Assembly (NCBI GenBank): GCA_963751245.1
Contig: CAVVTR010000009.1
Coordinates: 310,001-374,000 of the forward strand
Origin: CAVVTR01 sp963751245
GTDB lineage: Bacteria; Acidobacteriota; Thermoanaerobaculia; Thermoanaerobaculales; Thermoanaerobaculaceae
Length of the DNA stretch: 64,000 nt
Reading direction: 5' to 3'
A program made the translations under genes and the position numbers. This document shows positions 53,604 through 62,164 of this stretch, one piece after another. Under the pieces are notes generated by a model. It was not told the origin of the DNA. It did not search any database and saw nothing but the letters and a program-made list of their open reading frames with translations. Within the stretch, counting starts at the first letter, position 1. Each line of letters begins with the position of its first letter.

Positions 53604-54182
53604 ATGACCATCGCGGCGGTGATCGGCCTCGGGAACCCGGGTGCGGAGTACGCCGCGACGCGTCATAACGTCGGTTTCCTGGTCGTTGATGAGCTGGCCG
53701 GCCGCCTCGCGGCCGGCCAGTGGCGTTCACGCTACCGGTCGGAGGTGATCGCGACGGGCGGGGAGCCGGCTGTGCTTCTGGTCAAGCCGCGCACCTTCAT
53801 GAACCTGTCGGGGCTCGCCGTGTCCGCGGTCTGCGCCGGGGAGGGCGTCGGACCCGACCGCTGCCTCGTAGTCGTCGACGACGTGGAGCTGCCGCTGGGC
53901 GTCCTGCGGCTGCGGGCCCGGGGCGGCAGCGGTACGCACAACGGGCTGCGCTCGGTGACCGCGGCCGTGGGGGAGGAGTTTCCGAGGCTCCGCCTGGGTA
54001 TCCGCGGCGGCGAGCCCTTCGGCGACCTCGCGGATTACGTCCTCGCGCCCTTCCTTCCCGGCGAGGCCGAGGTGGCTGCGGCGATGATCCGGCGCGCCGC
54101 CGCCTGCGTGGAGGCCGCGCTGGCGGAGGGGATCGGGCGGGCCGCCGGCGCCTTCAACGGCCCGGCCGCAACGGAGGCGTGA
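53604..54182 (+). CDS. pth: Peptidyl-tRNA hydrolase
   Basis: 192 residues. GLGNPGAEYAATRHNVGFLV with catalytic His, KPRTFMNLSG, VVDDVELPLG with the catalytic Asp, and GGSGTHNGLRS (usual GGSAGHNGLRS). Releases peptide from peptidyl-tRNA. Follows rplY by 8 nt, the common ctc-pth pairing. Confidence 0.95.
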   Translation: MTIAAVIGLGNPGAEYAATRHNVGFLVVDELAGRLAAGQWRSRYRSEVIATGGEPAVLLVKPRTFMNLSGLAVSAVCAGEGVGPDRCLVVVDDVELPLGVLRLRARGGSGTHNGLRSVTAAVGEEFPRLRLGIRGGEPFGDLADYVLAPFLPGEAEVAAAMIRRAAACVEAALAEGIGRAAGAFNGPAATEA

Positions 54183-54202
54183 GCGCCCGAACGCCGTAGC
54201 CG

Positions 54203-54230
54203 TTGCATTTTCCTGGACATGCGCTACACT
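54203..54230 (+). promoter_or_regulatory. Promoter of the rpsF operon
   Basis: TTGCAT (54203-54208), 16 nt, TACACT (54225-54230). The same -35 hexamer as the korA promoter. The predicted leader (about 54237-54304) contains a hairpin CCGCCC-GAGA-GGGCGG (54237-54252, GNRA loop) and a further GC stem near GGGGGCCGAAGGCC; an S6:S18-responsive leader is possible but not shown. Confidence 0.55.
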
Positions 54231-54304
54231 CGTCCCCCGCCCGAGAGGGCGGAGATCCTTGCTCCCGCCCGCAGGACGGGGGCCGAAGGCCACAAGGAGG
54301 AAGA

Positions 54305-54718
54305 ATGGCACTGTACGAAGTTGGCCTGGTGCTGAGCGCCGATCTCGGCGACGACGAGCGCACCGCTTTTCTGTCCGAGATCCGCGAGCTCGTGACCGGC
54401 GAAGGCGGCGAGATCGTCAAGGAAGACGTCTGGGGCAAGCGCAAGCTGGCCTACGTCATCGATCACAAGCGCGAGGGGTACTACCTGTTCTGGCAGATCG
54501 AGAGCGAGGGCACCCTCATCAACCCTCTCGAGTACAAGCTGCGGCTCTCCGACCAGGTGATGCGCTACATGACGCTCAACCTGGACCGCGAGATGCGGCG
54601 CGCCCGCAAGGCCGAGCGTCTCAAGGCCGCGAAGAAGGCCGCCAAGGCCGCGGCGGCGGCGGAGCGCGAGGCGGCGGCGGAGCAGCAGGCGCCGGCGGCG
54701 GCCGTCGAGGAGGTGTGA
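54305..54718 (+). CDS. rpsF: 30S ribosomal protein S6
   Basis: 137 residues; AAGGAGG 5 nt before ATG. S6 core 1-95 (YEVGLVLSADLGDDERTAF, WGKRKLAYVIDHKREGYYLFW, RLSDQVMRYMTLNLD) with an Ala/Lys/Glu-rich tail to 137. Platform protein that binds S18; rpsF-rpsR-(DUF2232)-rplI is the usual order. Confidence 0.95.
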   Translation: MALYEVGLVLSADLGDDERTAFLSEIRELVTGEGGEIVKEDVWGKRKLAYVIDHKREGYYLFWQIESEGTLINPLEYKLRLSDQVMRYMTLNLDREMRRARKAERLKAAKKAAKAAAAAEREAAAEQQAPAAAVEEV

Positions 54719-54719
54719 G

Positions 54720-54953
54720 ATGGCCGGAAAGAAGAAGTACTACACCAAGCGCAAGAAGGTCTGCAAGTTCACCGCCGAGGGCATCGAGTACATCGACTAC
54801 AAGGACGTCGACCTGCTGCAGCAGTACGTCCCCGTAGCCGGCAAGATCATGCCCCGGCGCGTGACCGGCACCAACCCCGTCTATCAGCGCAAGTTGACCC
54901 GCGCGATCAAGCGCGCCAGGCACATGGCGCTGCTTCCCTTCGTGGGGGACTGA
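54720..54953 (+). CDS. rpsR: 30S ribosomal protein S18
   Basis: 77 residues. KKKVCKFTAEGIEYIDYKDVDLLQQYV, GKIMPRRVTGT, QRKLTRAIKRARHMALLPFV. Only one cysteine, so a zinc-free form. One base separates it from the rpsF stop. Confidence 0.95.
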   Translation: MAGKKKYYTKRKKVCKFTAEGIEYIDYKDVDLLQQYVPVAGKIMPRRVTGTNPVYQRKLTRAIKRARHMALLPFVGD

Positions 54954-54978
54954 CCTCCGGGCCTCGATGGAGCCCGAG

Positions 54979-55926
54979 ATGGCCTTTCGGGGATCCGCGC
55001 CCCAGCGCCTGGTCGGGCCGGGGGTGGCGGGGCTGTTCTCGCTGCTGGTCGTCGCCAGCGTGGCGCTGGTGCCGCTGTTCGGGATCTTCCTGGGTCTCCT
55101 CGCGGCGCTGCCCCTCGTACACCTGGTGGCGTCCGGCCGTTCCTCGTTCACGGGATGGGGCTGGGTCGGCGTCGTCCTGATCGGCGCCGCCCTGGTCACC
55201 GGCCACGGCTGGGTCGTCGTGGCGAGCTTCGGGTACCTCCTGGTAGCCGCCTTCCCCGCTCTTTCGGTGGAGGCGTGGCTGCGGAGGTCCTGGAGCGCGG
55301 GACGGTGGGTCGCCCTCGTGGCCGGGGCCGCCCTGGTGATGGTGTCGGCGTTCCTGACCGGCTTCTTCTACCCCGCAGCGCCGGCCGGTGCGCTCGCCAC
55401 CCTCCTCGGGAAGGCCTCGACCGGCGCGCCCTGGATGATGGGCCTGCTCGCCAACGACCCCGCCCGGGCGGGCGCGATGATGACCTCGGCGTTGCAGGTC
55501 ACGGCCTTCCTGGCTCCCGGGCTGGCGGCGCTGTACGTGGTCGCGTGCGTGCTGTGGCTGCGGCCCCGGCTCCCGATGCTGGGGCTGGCGCGCGGCGCGG
55601 AGCCGTTCGCCGCCTTCACCTCGGAGGAGTGGCTCCCGGTTGGCTTCGCCCTCGGCGGTCTCGGCTGGGTGTTCGCCAGCGGTCTCGCTAAGTGGTTCGC
55701 AGCAAACCTGTTCGTAGTCGTTCTCGGCTTGTATTTCCTGGACGGGCTGGCTATCATCCACTACTACCTGGGTCACCGACTTGCGGGTAACAGGTGGATT
55801 CGCCTGGCGCTGGCGTTCTTTGCGCTGCAGCTGCCATTCGCGTTCGTCCTGACGGCGGCGGGGTTGACGGACACGTTTTTCAGCCTGCGCCGGGGCGCTT
55901 CGCAAGACGGAGGTAAGGAAGCATGA
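54979..55926 (+). CDS. DUF2232 integral membrane protein
   Basis: 315 residues with eight or so membrane helices. DUF2232/YybS-type proteins are commonly encoded between rpsR and rplI, as here; function unknown. Conserved-looking C-terminal segment: YFLDGLAIIHYYLGHRLAGN. ATG at 54979 preferred over 54967 because GGAG lies 7 nt before it. Overlaps rplI by ATGA. Confidence 0.85.
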   Translation: MAFRGSAPQRLVGPGVAGLFSLLVVASVALVPLFGIFLGLLAALPLVHLVASGRSSFTGWGWVGVVLIGAALVTGHGWVVVASFGYLLVAAFPALSVEAWLRRSWSAGRWVALVAGAALVMVSAFLTGFFYPAAPAGALATLLGKASTGAPWMMGLLANDPARAGAMMTSALQVTAFLAPGLAALYVVACVLWLRPRLPMLGLARGAEPFAAFTSEEWLPVGFALGGLGWVFASGLAKWFAANLFVVVLGLYFLDGLAIIHYYLGHRLAGNRWIRLALAFFALQLPFAFVLTAAGLTDTFFSLRRGASQDGGKEA

Positions 55927-56432
55927 GGATCATTCTGAACGAAGATGTGGCCAATCTCGGCGAGCGGGGTACGGAGTGCGAGGTGAAGCGGGGCTACGCC
56001 CGCAACTTCCTCATCCCGAAGGGACTGGCCTACGAGGCGACGACGGCGAACATGGCCCGGTTCCACCAGGAGCAGAAGCGGTGGGAGGAGCAGCAGGCCC
56101 GCGAGAAGGCGAGCGCGCAGTCCGTCGCCGCCGGGTTCGCGGGGATCGAGCTCTCCTTCCAGCGGCGCGCCGGCGACGGCGATGCCCTGTACGGCTCCGT
56201 GACGGCATCCGACGTGGCCGAGGCGCTGGCCGAGCGCGGGTTCGAGATCGACCGCCGCAAGATCGTCCTCGACCAGCACATCAAGCGGCTGGGCACCTTC
56301 AACGCCGAGGTCCATCTCCACCGCGAGGTCCGCGTGCCCATCACGCTGCACGTGGAGCGTGAGGGTGGCGAGCCGGAGCCCGTGGCGCCGGCCAGAGCGG
56401 CGGACCAGGACACCGACTCCAGCGAGGAGTAG
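55923..56432 (+). CDS. rplI: 50S ribosomal protein L9
   Basis: 169 residues; GGAGGTAAGGAAGC before ATG. N-domain MRIILNEDVANLGERGTECEVKRGYARNFLIPKGLA is typical (I give it in parts: NEDVANLGERG, KRGYARNFLIP), a long helix follows, then the C-domain (DALYGSVTASDVAEAL, LGTFNAEVHLH) and an acidic tail. Confidence 0.95.
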   Translation: MRIILNEDVANLGERGTECEVKRGYARNFLIPKGLAYEATTANMARFHQEQKRWEEQQAREKASAQSVAAGFAGIELSFQRRAGDGDALYGSVTASDVAEALAERGFEIDRRKIVLDQHIKRLGTFNAEVHLHREVRVPITLHVEREGGEPEPVAPARAADQDTDSSEE

Positions 56433-56438
56433 CGTCCC

Positions 56439-57857
56439 GTGGGCGACCCCACCCCCTCCGACGGATCGCCGCTCCGCACAGAGGACGCGGGTGTGCGGCG
56501 GGGGGGGTGGCTGCGGCGCAGGATTCTGGGTGTTCTGTCTCCCGAGCTGCGCCGTCTGGAGAGCCTCGCGGAGGAGGTCGGTAGGCTGCGCGGCGCCCTG
56601 GATGCCCGGGACGGCGAGCTGCGCGACCTCCGGAGCGGCTTCCTGGCCACCAGGGGCGAGTTCGAGGACGTGCGGGACCGCAGGGTTCCCGAGCTCGACG
56701 AGCGGGTCACCCGGGTCGCCGAGGACGCCGTGGCTCCGCTCCAGCGTGAGCTGGAGGGCCTCAGGGACGGACGGATGCCGCGGTCGGAGGCGGCCATCGG
56801 AGAGGCGCACCGGCTGATCGGCGTGCTCCAGGGCGAGCTCGAAGACGTCCGGGACGCCCGGTTGGGACGGATCGAGGGCACCGCCCGGGAGCTTCAGGGC
56901 GCCTTCGACGAGCTGGCCCGCCAGCTGGAGGACGTCCGCGACGTGCGCATGACCGGCCTCGAGCGCGATCTGGGCTCGCTGCAGGCGGCCGCCGCGGAGA
57001 TCCAGCGGCTGGGCGAGGAGATCCGCGACCGCCGGCTGCCGGCCCTGGCTGCGCGGACCGACGCCCTGGTCGGCCGGCTCCACGAGGAGCTCTCGGCGGT
57101 CGGAGGGCTGGTGGATCGCATGGTGGCGGCACGGCCCCTCTCGGTGGCGGTGGCGCCGCAGGTCGAGGCCGCCATCCCGGAAGCGGTCCGGCGCGCCACC
57201 GTCGAGTTCCTGGCGGCCTTTCGCGGGAGCGAGGAGGAGATCGCCGGGCGCGTCTCCGAGTACGTGCCCGAGCTGGCCGTCTGCGGTCCCGTCCTCGACC
57301 TGGGCTGCGGCCGCGGCGAGCTGCTCACCGCGCTGCTCGACGCCGGCGTGCCCGCCGAGGGCGTCGATGCCGATCCGGCCATGGTGGAGGCTTGCCGGCG
57401 CCGGGGGGTCGAGGTGACGCAGGGGGACGTCCTCGAGGTCCTACGGGCGCGCCCGGCGGGAAGCCTGGGAGCCGTGACCGCAATCCATCTCCTGGAGCAC
57501 CTTCCGGCCGCGGTCTGGATGTCCCTCGTCGAGGCGGCGGCCCGCGCCCTCCGTCCTGGCGGGCTCCTCGTCGCCGAGTGCCCCAACCCCGGCTCGCTGC
57601 GGGTGGGCGCCGACCTGTTCTGGACCGACCCGACTCACCGGGCCCCGGTGCACCCCGAGGCGCTGAGCTTCGTCGCCCGGGCGGTGGGGTTCGCGGCCCA
57701 GGAGATTCGCTATCGGCGTCCGTTCCCGCCGGAGCAGGCTCTCGCAGGGGTGGAGCAGAGCGCGGAGCTCCGCGCCGTGGCGGAGCGTCTGGACGCGTGG
57801 CTCTCGGGACCGCGGGACTTCGTGCTCCTGGCGCGGCGCGCCGGTCCCCGCGGCTGA
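56439..57857 (+). CDS. SAM-dependent methyltransferase with N-terminal coiled-coil repeats
   Basis: 472 residues from GTG. Residues about 35-230 are a coiled coil with five copies of a 29-30-residue unit (EFEDVRDRR, ELEGLRDGR, ELEDVRDAR, QLEDVRDVR, GEEIRDRR). Residues about 275-465 are a class I methyltransferase: VLDLGCGRGELLTAL, GVDADPAMVEAC, IHLLEHLP, ALRPGGLLVAECPNP. The domain resembles methyltransferases of surface-polysaccharide loci, where coiled coils set chain length (WbdD), but no sugar genes are near. Six nt after rplI. Confidence 0.82.
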   Translation: MGDPTPSDGSPLRTEDAGVRRGGWLRRRILGVLSPELRRLESLAEEVGRLRGALDARDGELRDLRSGFLATRGEFEDVRDRRVPELDERVTRVAEDAVAPLQRELEGLRDGRMPRSEAAIGEAHRLIGVLQGELEDVRDARLGRIEGTARELQGAFDELARQLEDVRDVRMTGLERDLGSLQAAAAEIQRLGEEIRDRRLPALAARTDALVGRLHEELSAVGGLVDRMVAARPLSVAVAPQVEAAIPEAVRRATVEFLAAFRGSEEEIAGRVSEYVPELAVCGPVLDLGCGRGELLTALLDAGVPAEGVDADPAMVEACRRRGVEVTQGDVLEVLRARPAGSLGAVTAIHLLEHLPAAVWMSLVEAAARALRPGGLLVAECPNPGSLRVGADLFWTDPTHRAPVHPEALSFVARAVGFAAQEIRYRRPFPPEQALAGVEQSAELRAVAERLDAWLSGPRDFVLLARRAGPRG

Positions 57858-57872
57858 CGCGGGGTCCGCGGC

Positions 57873-58850
57873 TCAGCTCACCAGCTTGGCGTGAAACAGC
57901 TCGCGCAGTGCGAGCACGACCTCGCCGAACTTCCTCTGCTGCAGCATCTCCTGGAGATCGGTGCGCGAGGCGCCCTTCTCCAGCTCCTCGCGAGCGGCGT
58001 CGTAGAGCGCGTAGAAGTCCGAGATCGGCTTGAGCCCGAGGGGCGAGAAGCGCTTCGTGTACCAGGGGGATTCGCGCACGGCCATCCAGACCCAGGGCTG
58101 CGGCGCCGAGGCCTGCGTCCAGAGGGACTCGGCGAGGGTCGTGATCTCGTGGTAGACGGCCTCGAGCACCCGAGTGTCGTTGCCATTGTCGAGGGCCTGC
58201 CGGAGCTCGTCGGTGGTGACGCGGGCCGGCAGCTGGGGCTTGCCGTCGGCGGACGGCGCCGCCGTCGCGGGCTGCGGTTCCGGGGCCGGGGCGGGGGCCG
58301 GGCCGATCTCCTCGTCGTCCACCTCGATCGCGGCAGGTACGTCGGCGGGGGCCGGGCCGGGGTCGGCGGCCGGTGGCGCGGCGGGGGCGGGGAACGCCTG
58401 GGCGGCGTTGCGCGGGGCGTCCTCCGGGACCTGCCGGATCCGCTCCTGGAAGGTGACCGCGAACTCCAGCTCGTTCTCGGTGACCGGGCGCATGAAGCTG
58501 ACGCGGTTGAGGATCGTGTCGAGCTCGACGAAGCGGGTGTGGCGCATCACGGCGTCGGCGGCGAGGGCGGAGAACAGCTCACCGAGGGCCTGGTTGGCGG
58601 CGATGATCTCATCGAGGTTGGCGAAGCCCGCGAACTCCAGCAGGTCGGAGCGGTCCGGGAGGTGCCACTGGATGCTGCGCTCCCGCGTCCGTCGCTTGCC
58701 CAGGTTGGTGCGGATGTCGTCGGGGATGCCGCGGCTCTCCCACTGGTCCTTGTAGATCTCCTGGAGGGTGTCGCGGATGATCCCGCGGAGGTGCTGGAGC
58801 GTCTCGCCGAGCACGCGATAGGTCTCGATGTTGGTCGTGAGCTTTCCCAT
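57873..58850 (-). CDS. Conserved hypothetical protein, two helical parts joined by Pro/Ala linker
   Basis: 325 residues, not recognised. N-part 1-140 mostly helical (GETLQHLRGIIRDTLQEIYKDQW, DLLEFAGFANLDEIIAANQALG), linker 148-215 rich in Pro, Ala and Glu, C-part 218-325 helical (TTDELRQALDNGNDTRVLEAVYHEITTLAESLW; WYTKRFSPLGLKPISDFYALYDAA). No signal or membrane helix. It follows the Lon-domain gene by 8 nt, so both are probably one operon. Confidence 0.7.
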   Translation of the reverse strand: MGKLTTNIETYRVLGETLQHLRGIIRDTLQEIYKDQWESRGIPDDIRTNLGKRRTRERSIQWHLPDRSDLLEFAGFANLDEIIAANQALGELFSALAADAVMRHTRFVELDTILNRVSFMRPVTENELEFAVTFQERIRQVPEDAPRNAAQAFPAPAAPPAADPGPAPADVPAAIEVDDEEIGPAPAPAPEPQPATAAPSADGKPQLPARVTTDELRQALDNGNDTRVLEAVYHEITTLAESLWTQASAPQPWVWMAVRESPWYTKRFSPLGLKPISDFYALYDAAREELEKGASRTDLQEMLQQRKFGEVVLALRELFHAKLVS

Positions 58851-58858
58851 GGACCGTC

Positions 58859-59467
58859 CTAGTTGACTGTTGCGTCGGTGCGCAGGTGCGCGAAGGGGCG
58901 GAGGAGGCGCTCGCGCCGCTCCACCTCGCGCACGGCGAGGAGGAGGAGCTTGGCGCGGGTCACCGGGTCGGGGACGTTGAGGAAGCCCTGTCGCTCCTCG
59001 GCGGAGACTCCGACCCGCGCAGCCACCTGCCAGGTCAGGGCGCTGAGGTCGGCGCGGAGCGAGGGCGTCGGGACGGGCCAGCCCAGCCGCCGGCAGAGCC
59101 GTCCATAGCGGCGCAGGAGCAGGGAGGCCAGCGGGCGGGTCGGGCGGCCGCCGGGGCCGCCGTCCTCAGGGAAGAGCTCGACCTCGACCAGCGCGACCTC
59201 TCCGGGCACGAGGCCCAGGAGCTTGCACCGGGCGAGCCCGCTGATCGTCGCGCTCCCCTCGTCGAGCGCCTCCACGGTCGCGGTGACGCCGACGCCGTGC
59301 ACGGAGTCCCCCTCGGCGTAGGCCGCCACCACCTCGTCGCCGAAACGGCTGGCTGCGGTGATCGCGTCCTCGCCGGTTGCTTCCCGGGTGGACACACGGA
59401 GCGTCCCGCCGGGCAACAGCACTGCACCCTCCAGAGGCACGAGGGGAAGCACGAGAGCATCCTGCAT
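58859..59467 (-). CDS. Lon N-terminal substrate-binding-domain protein
   Basis: 202 residues: a stand-alone Lon N domain (LVLPLVPLEGAVLLPGGTLRV at the front, VTATVEALDEGSATISGLARCKLL in the middle, helical end) without ATPase or protease. Such proteins are widespread; function unclear, perhaps substrate recognition. No Shine-Dalgarno; TATACT (59481-59476) ends 8 nt before ATG, suggesting a leaderless transcript. Confidence 0.82.
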   Translation of the reverse strand: MQDALVLPLVPLEGAVLLPGGTLRVSTREATGEDAITAASRFGDEVVAAYAEGDSVHGVGVTATVEALDEGSATISGLARCKLLGLVPGEVALVEVELFPEDGGPGGRPTRPLASLLLRRYGRLCRRLGWPVPTPSLRADLSALTWQVAARVGVSAEERQGFLNVPDPVTRAKLLLLAVREVERRERLLRPFAHLRTDATVN

Positions 59468-59475
59468 GGGCCACC

Positions 59476-59481
59476 AGTATA
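59476..59481 (-). promoter_or_regulatory. -10 hexamer for a leaderless Lon-domain gene transcript
   Basis: TATACT on the minus strand, 8 nt before the ATG. The -35 position (TCGCGT) does not match. Confidence 0.4.
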
Positions 59482-59506
59482 AGCGCCCCGTGCGGCCGAC
59501 GCGAGA

Positions 59507-59531
59507 GGGCCCGGACGTGTGGTCCGGGCCC
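59507..59531 (-). terminator. Terminator-like hairpin after ccmF
   Basis: Perfect 10-bp stem (59507-59516 with 59522-59531), 5-nt loop GTGTG, 34 nt past the ccmF stop on the minus strand; TCTCGCG follows. Confidence 0.5.
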
Positions 59532-59565
59532 CGGAAGCGAGGCGAGTACGAGGAGGCGGGGCGGA

Positions 59566-62121
59566 TCAGGCGCCGTTGCTGCCGTTCGGCGGCCCCGCGA
59601 GGAACTCCTCCCGGCGGCGGACCACCGACATCACGCCGCCGATGAGCATGACGACGAGGCCGGCCCACAACAGCTGGATCAACGGCTTGACCGTGAAGTC
59701 CACGGAGAAGCGCATGGGCTCCCCGGGGTCCGGAGGCGCGTTGGGGTCGAGGACGATGGCCTCCACGGTCTCGGCGTCGGGGTTCATGCGCCCGACCCGG
59801 AGCATCGCGCCGGTCAGGCCGGGGATGGCAGCGTTCTCGTACTCCTCTCCGGCGGCGCCGTTGCGCACGGCGGGGGTGATCTCCGCCTTCGCGCCGCCGG
59901 CCTCCGCCACCGAGAAGGTGGCGCCGATGTGGATCTTGCCGGCCTGGGGGTCGAAGTCGGAGAGGTCGAAGTCCTCGAACGTGAGCTTCACGCCGCGGTA
60001 GTCGAGGCTGGCGCCCTTGTGGAGGACGGCGCGCGTGCCCACGCCGAGCGCCGGCACTCCGGCGACCTGGACGAAGACGCGGCCGGTGTTGGCGTCCACG
60101 CCGAGGAGGCTGACGCTGGTGCCGGCGGCGCCGGGCAGCGCCGCGGGCGCGGACTTGAGTCCGGAGGTGTCCTGGGTGAGGGTGGGAGTGACCGTGGCCG
60201 TCTCCGAACCGTTGCGGACGAGGAGCCTGGCACCGATCGAGACGGTGCCGGAACCCATGTGGCCGCCGCTCATGTCGAAGCCCTGGAACGTGAGGGTGAA
60301 CGGGCCGGCGGTCCCGGACTCGCCCTTGCCGAGCTGGAGCGAGAGCCCGTTGTCCGGCTGGCGCCCGGGATCGAACTCGATGGGTGAGATGTAGAGGTCC
60401 CGGGTGAGGTGGACGCGGACGTCGGGGTTGGCCACGAGCTGCTTGGTCTTCTCGTTGCGGAACAGGTGCGGGTGGGCCTCGTAGGTCCCGCCCCCCGGGC
60501 TCTTCACCTCGACGATCATGGCTTGCCGGGCCGTCGGCGTGGACTGCTCGACGCCCTTGAAGGTCAGCGTGTAGCCGAGGGCCTGCCGGGCCTGGCCGAG
60601 GGGGAGGACGACCTTCGTGGTGCGGTCGTAGGCGGAGGACGTGATGATGCCCACGAGCATCAACCCCAGTCCCACGTGGGAGAGGTACCCGCCCGCGGTC
60701 CGCAGCCGGTGCTGCCGGATCTCCTCCACGGTCTTGAAGAGGTTCGACAGGAGCGCAAACGTGGAGAAGAGCAGGAACGCCAGGTAGAGCACGCCGAACG
60801 CCCCGAGGAAGACGGCGAGCCCGGTGACTGCGACGGAGAGCGCCCCCGCCGTCAGCATCCGCCGGCGGAACTCCTCGCTGGTGCCGCGCCATCCCAGGTA
60901 GGGCACGACGGCAAGGAGGGCGGCGAGGATGATGCCGATGGGCAGCGTGACCCGGTTGTAGAACGCCGGTCCCACCTGCGCCGGCTTGGTGAACAGCCGG
61001 GTGATGAGCGGCGAGGACGTACCGAGCAGCACCATGGCGCCGGTCCCGAGGAGCGCGGCGATGGCCAGCACCGAGAACACCGTGCGCGACAGGAACGGCT
61101 CGTCGCCCGGCTGGGTCGGGATCTCGCGCCAGCGCCACAGCAGCGCGCCGAAGCCGACGAGCAGGAAGAACCCCAGGTTGAAGACCAGCCACCCGGTGAT
61201 GCCGAGGTCCACGAAGGAGTGGACGGAGAAGTCGGCGAGCACCCCCGACCGCGTGAGGAACGTGGCGTAGACGACCAGAACGTAGGAGAGGATCGCCAGG
61301 GAGAAGTTCATCTTCCGGAAGCGGCCTCGGGCGCGCTGGAGCAGCATCCCGTGCACCAGCGCCACGGACGCCAGCCAGGGCACCAGGGAGGAGTTCTCGA
61401 CCGGGTCCCAGCCCCAGTAGCCGCCCCAGCCCAGGGTGACGTAGGCCCAGTAGCCGCCGAGGAGGATGGCGCCGCCCAGGGTGACGACGGTCACCAGCGC
61501 CCAGGGCAGGGAGGCCTTCACCCACTGGTCGTAGCGGCGCTCCCACAGGGCCGCGACGGCGAAGGCGAAGGGCACCGCAGTGGCGGCGTACCCCAGGAAC
61601 ATGATCGGCGGGTGGATGGTCATCCAGGGGTTCTGCAGCAGCGGGTTGAGGCCCTGGCCGTCGAAGGGGACCTGGCCGGGCGGCAGGCCTTCCAGGAAGC
61701 GGAACGGCGACTGGCGGATGAGGATGGCGATCAGCGTGAGCAGGGTGAGGTTGTAGACGATGAGCGTGCGGTTCTCGTAGTGGCGCGCGTAGCGGATCAG
61801 CGGCAGTCCGACGATGACGCCCCACAGCACCCAGAGCAGGAAGCTCCCCTCCTGGCCGGCCCAGAAGGTGGAGACGAGGTAGCCGAGCGGCAGCGAGCGG
61901 TCGGAGTAGGAGAAGACGTAGTGGATGCGGAAGTCGTGGGTCAGGATGAGGTAGAGCAGGGCGGCCGCGGCCAGCACGACGGCGACGGTTCCCAGCCCGT
62001 AGAGCTGTCGCGCCCACGACTGCGCGCGTTCCTTGCCGCGCACCGCCTGGACGTAGAAGAACGTTGAGAACGCCAGGGCGACGAACGCCACCCAGAGCGT
62101 CAGAGCGCCAGGAATGAACAT
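59566..62121 (-). CDS. ccmF: Cytochrome c heme lyase subunit CcmF, enlarged
   Basis: 851 residues, against about 650 in E. coli. Heme-handling motif WGGYWGWDPVENSS, helices throughout 1-520, and final helix VKPLIQLLWAGLVVMLIGGVMS. The periplasmic region between the last helices (about 530-800) is some 200 residues longer than usual, with beta-rich sequence. Joins heme from CcmE to apocytochrome c. ATG after GGGGGGGAAGT. Last gene of the ccm operon here; ccmG and ccmH are not in the window. Confidence 0.93.
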   Translation of the reverse strand: MFIPGALTLWVAFVALAFSTFFYVQAVRGKERAQSWARQLYGLGTVAVVLAAAALLYLILTHDFRIHYVFSYSDRSLPLGYLVSTFWAGQEGSFLLWVLWGVIVGLPLIRYARHYENRTLIVYNLTLLTLIAILIRQSPFRFLEGLPPGQVPFDGQGLNPLLQNPWMTIHPPIMFLGYAATAVPFAFAVAALWERRYDQWVKASLPWALVTVVTLGGAILLGGYWAYVTLGWGGYWGWDPVENSSLVPWLASVALVHGMLLQRARGRFRKMNFSLAILSYVLVVYATFLTRSGVLADFSVHSFVDLGITGWLVFNLGFFLLVGFGALLWRWREIPTQPGDEPFLSRTVFSVLAIAALLGTGAMVLLGTSSPLITRLFTKPAQVGPAFYNRVTLPIGIILAALLAVVPYLGWRGTSEEFRRRMLTAGALSVAVTGLAVFLGAFGVLYLAFLLFSTFALLSNLFKTVEEIRQHRLRTAGGYLSHVGLGLMLVGIITSSAYDRTTKVVLPLGQARQALGYTLTFKGVEQSTPTARQAMIVEVKSPGGGTYEAHPHLFRNEKTKQLVANPDVRVHLTRDLYISPIEFDPGRQPDNGLSLQLGKGESGTAGPFTLTFQGFDMSGGHMGSGTVSIGARLLVRNGSETATVTPTLTQDTSGLKSAPAALPGAAGTSVSLLGVDANTGRVFVQVAGVPALGVGTRAVLHKGASLDYRGVKLTFEDFDLSDFDPQAGKIHIGATFSVAEAGGAKAEITPAVRNGAAGEEYENAAIPGLTGAMLRVGRMNPDAETVEAIVLDPNAPPDPGEPMRFSVDFTVKPLIQLLWAGLVVMLIGGVMSVVRRREEFLAGPPNGSNGA

Positions 62122-62164
62122 ACTTCCCCCCCAGTCAAGACCACTGCCCGCTCAGCGGCTTCCC

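Noticed and set aside
57873..58850. HEPN/Swt1-like toxin domain in the unknown gene
   Set aside because: The helical look is similar, but the RxxxxH active-site motif of HEPN ribonucleases is not present, and there is no antitoxin partner.
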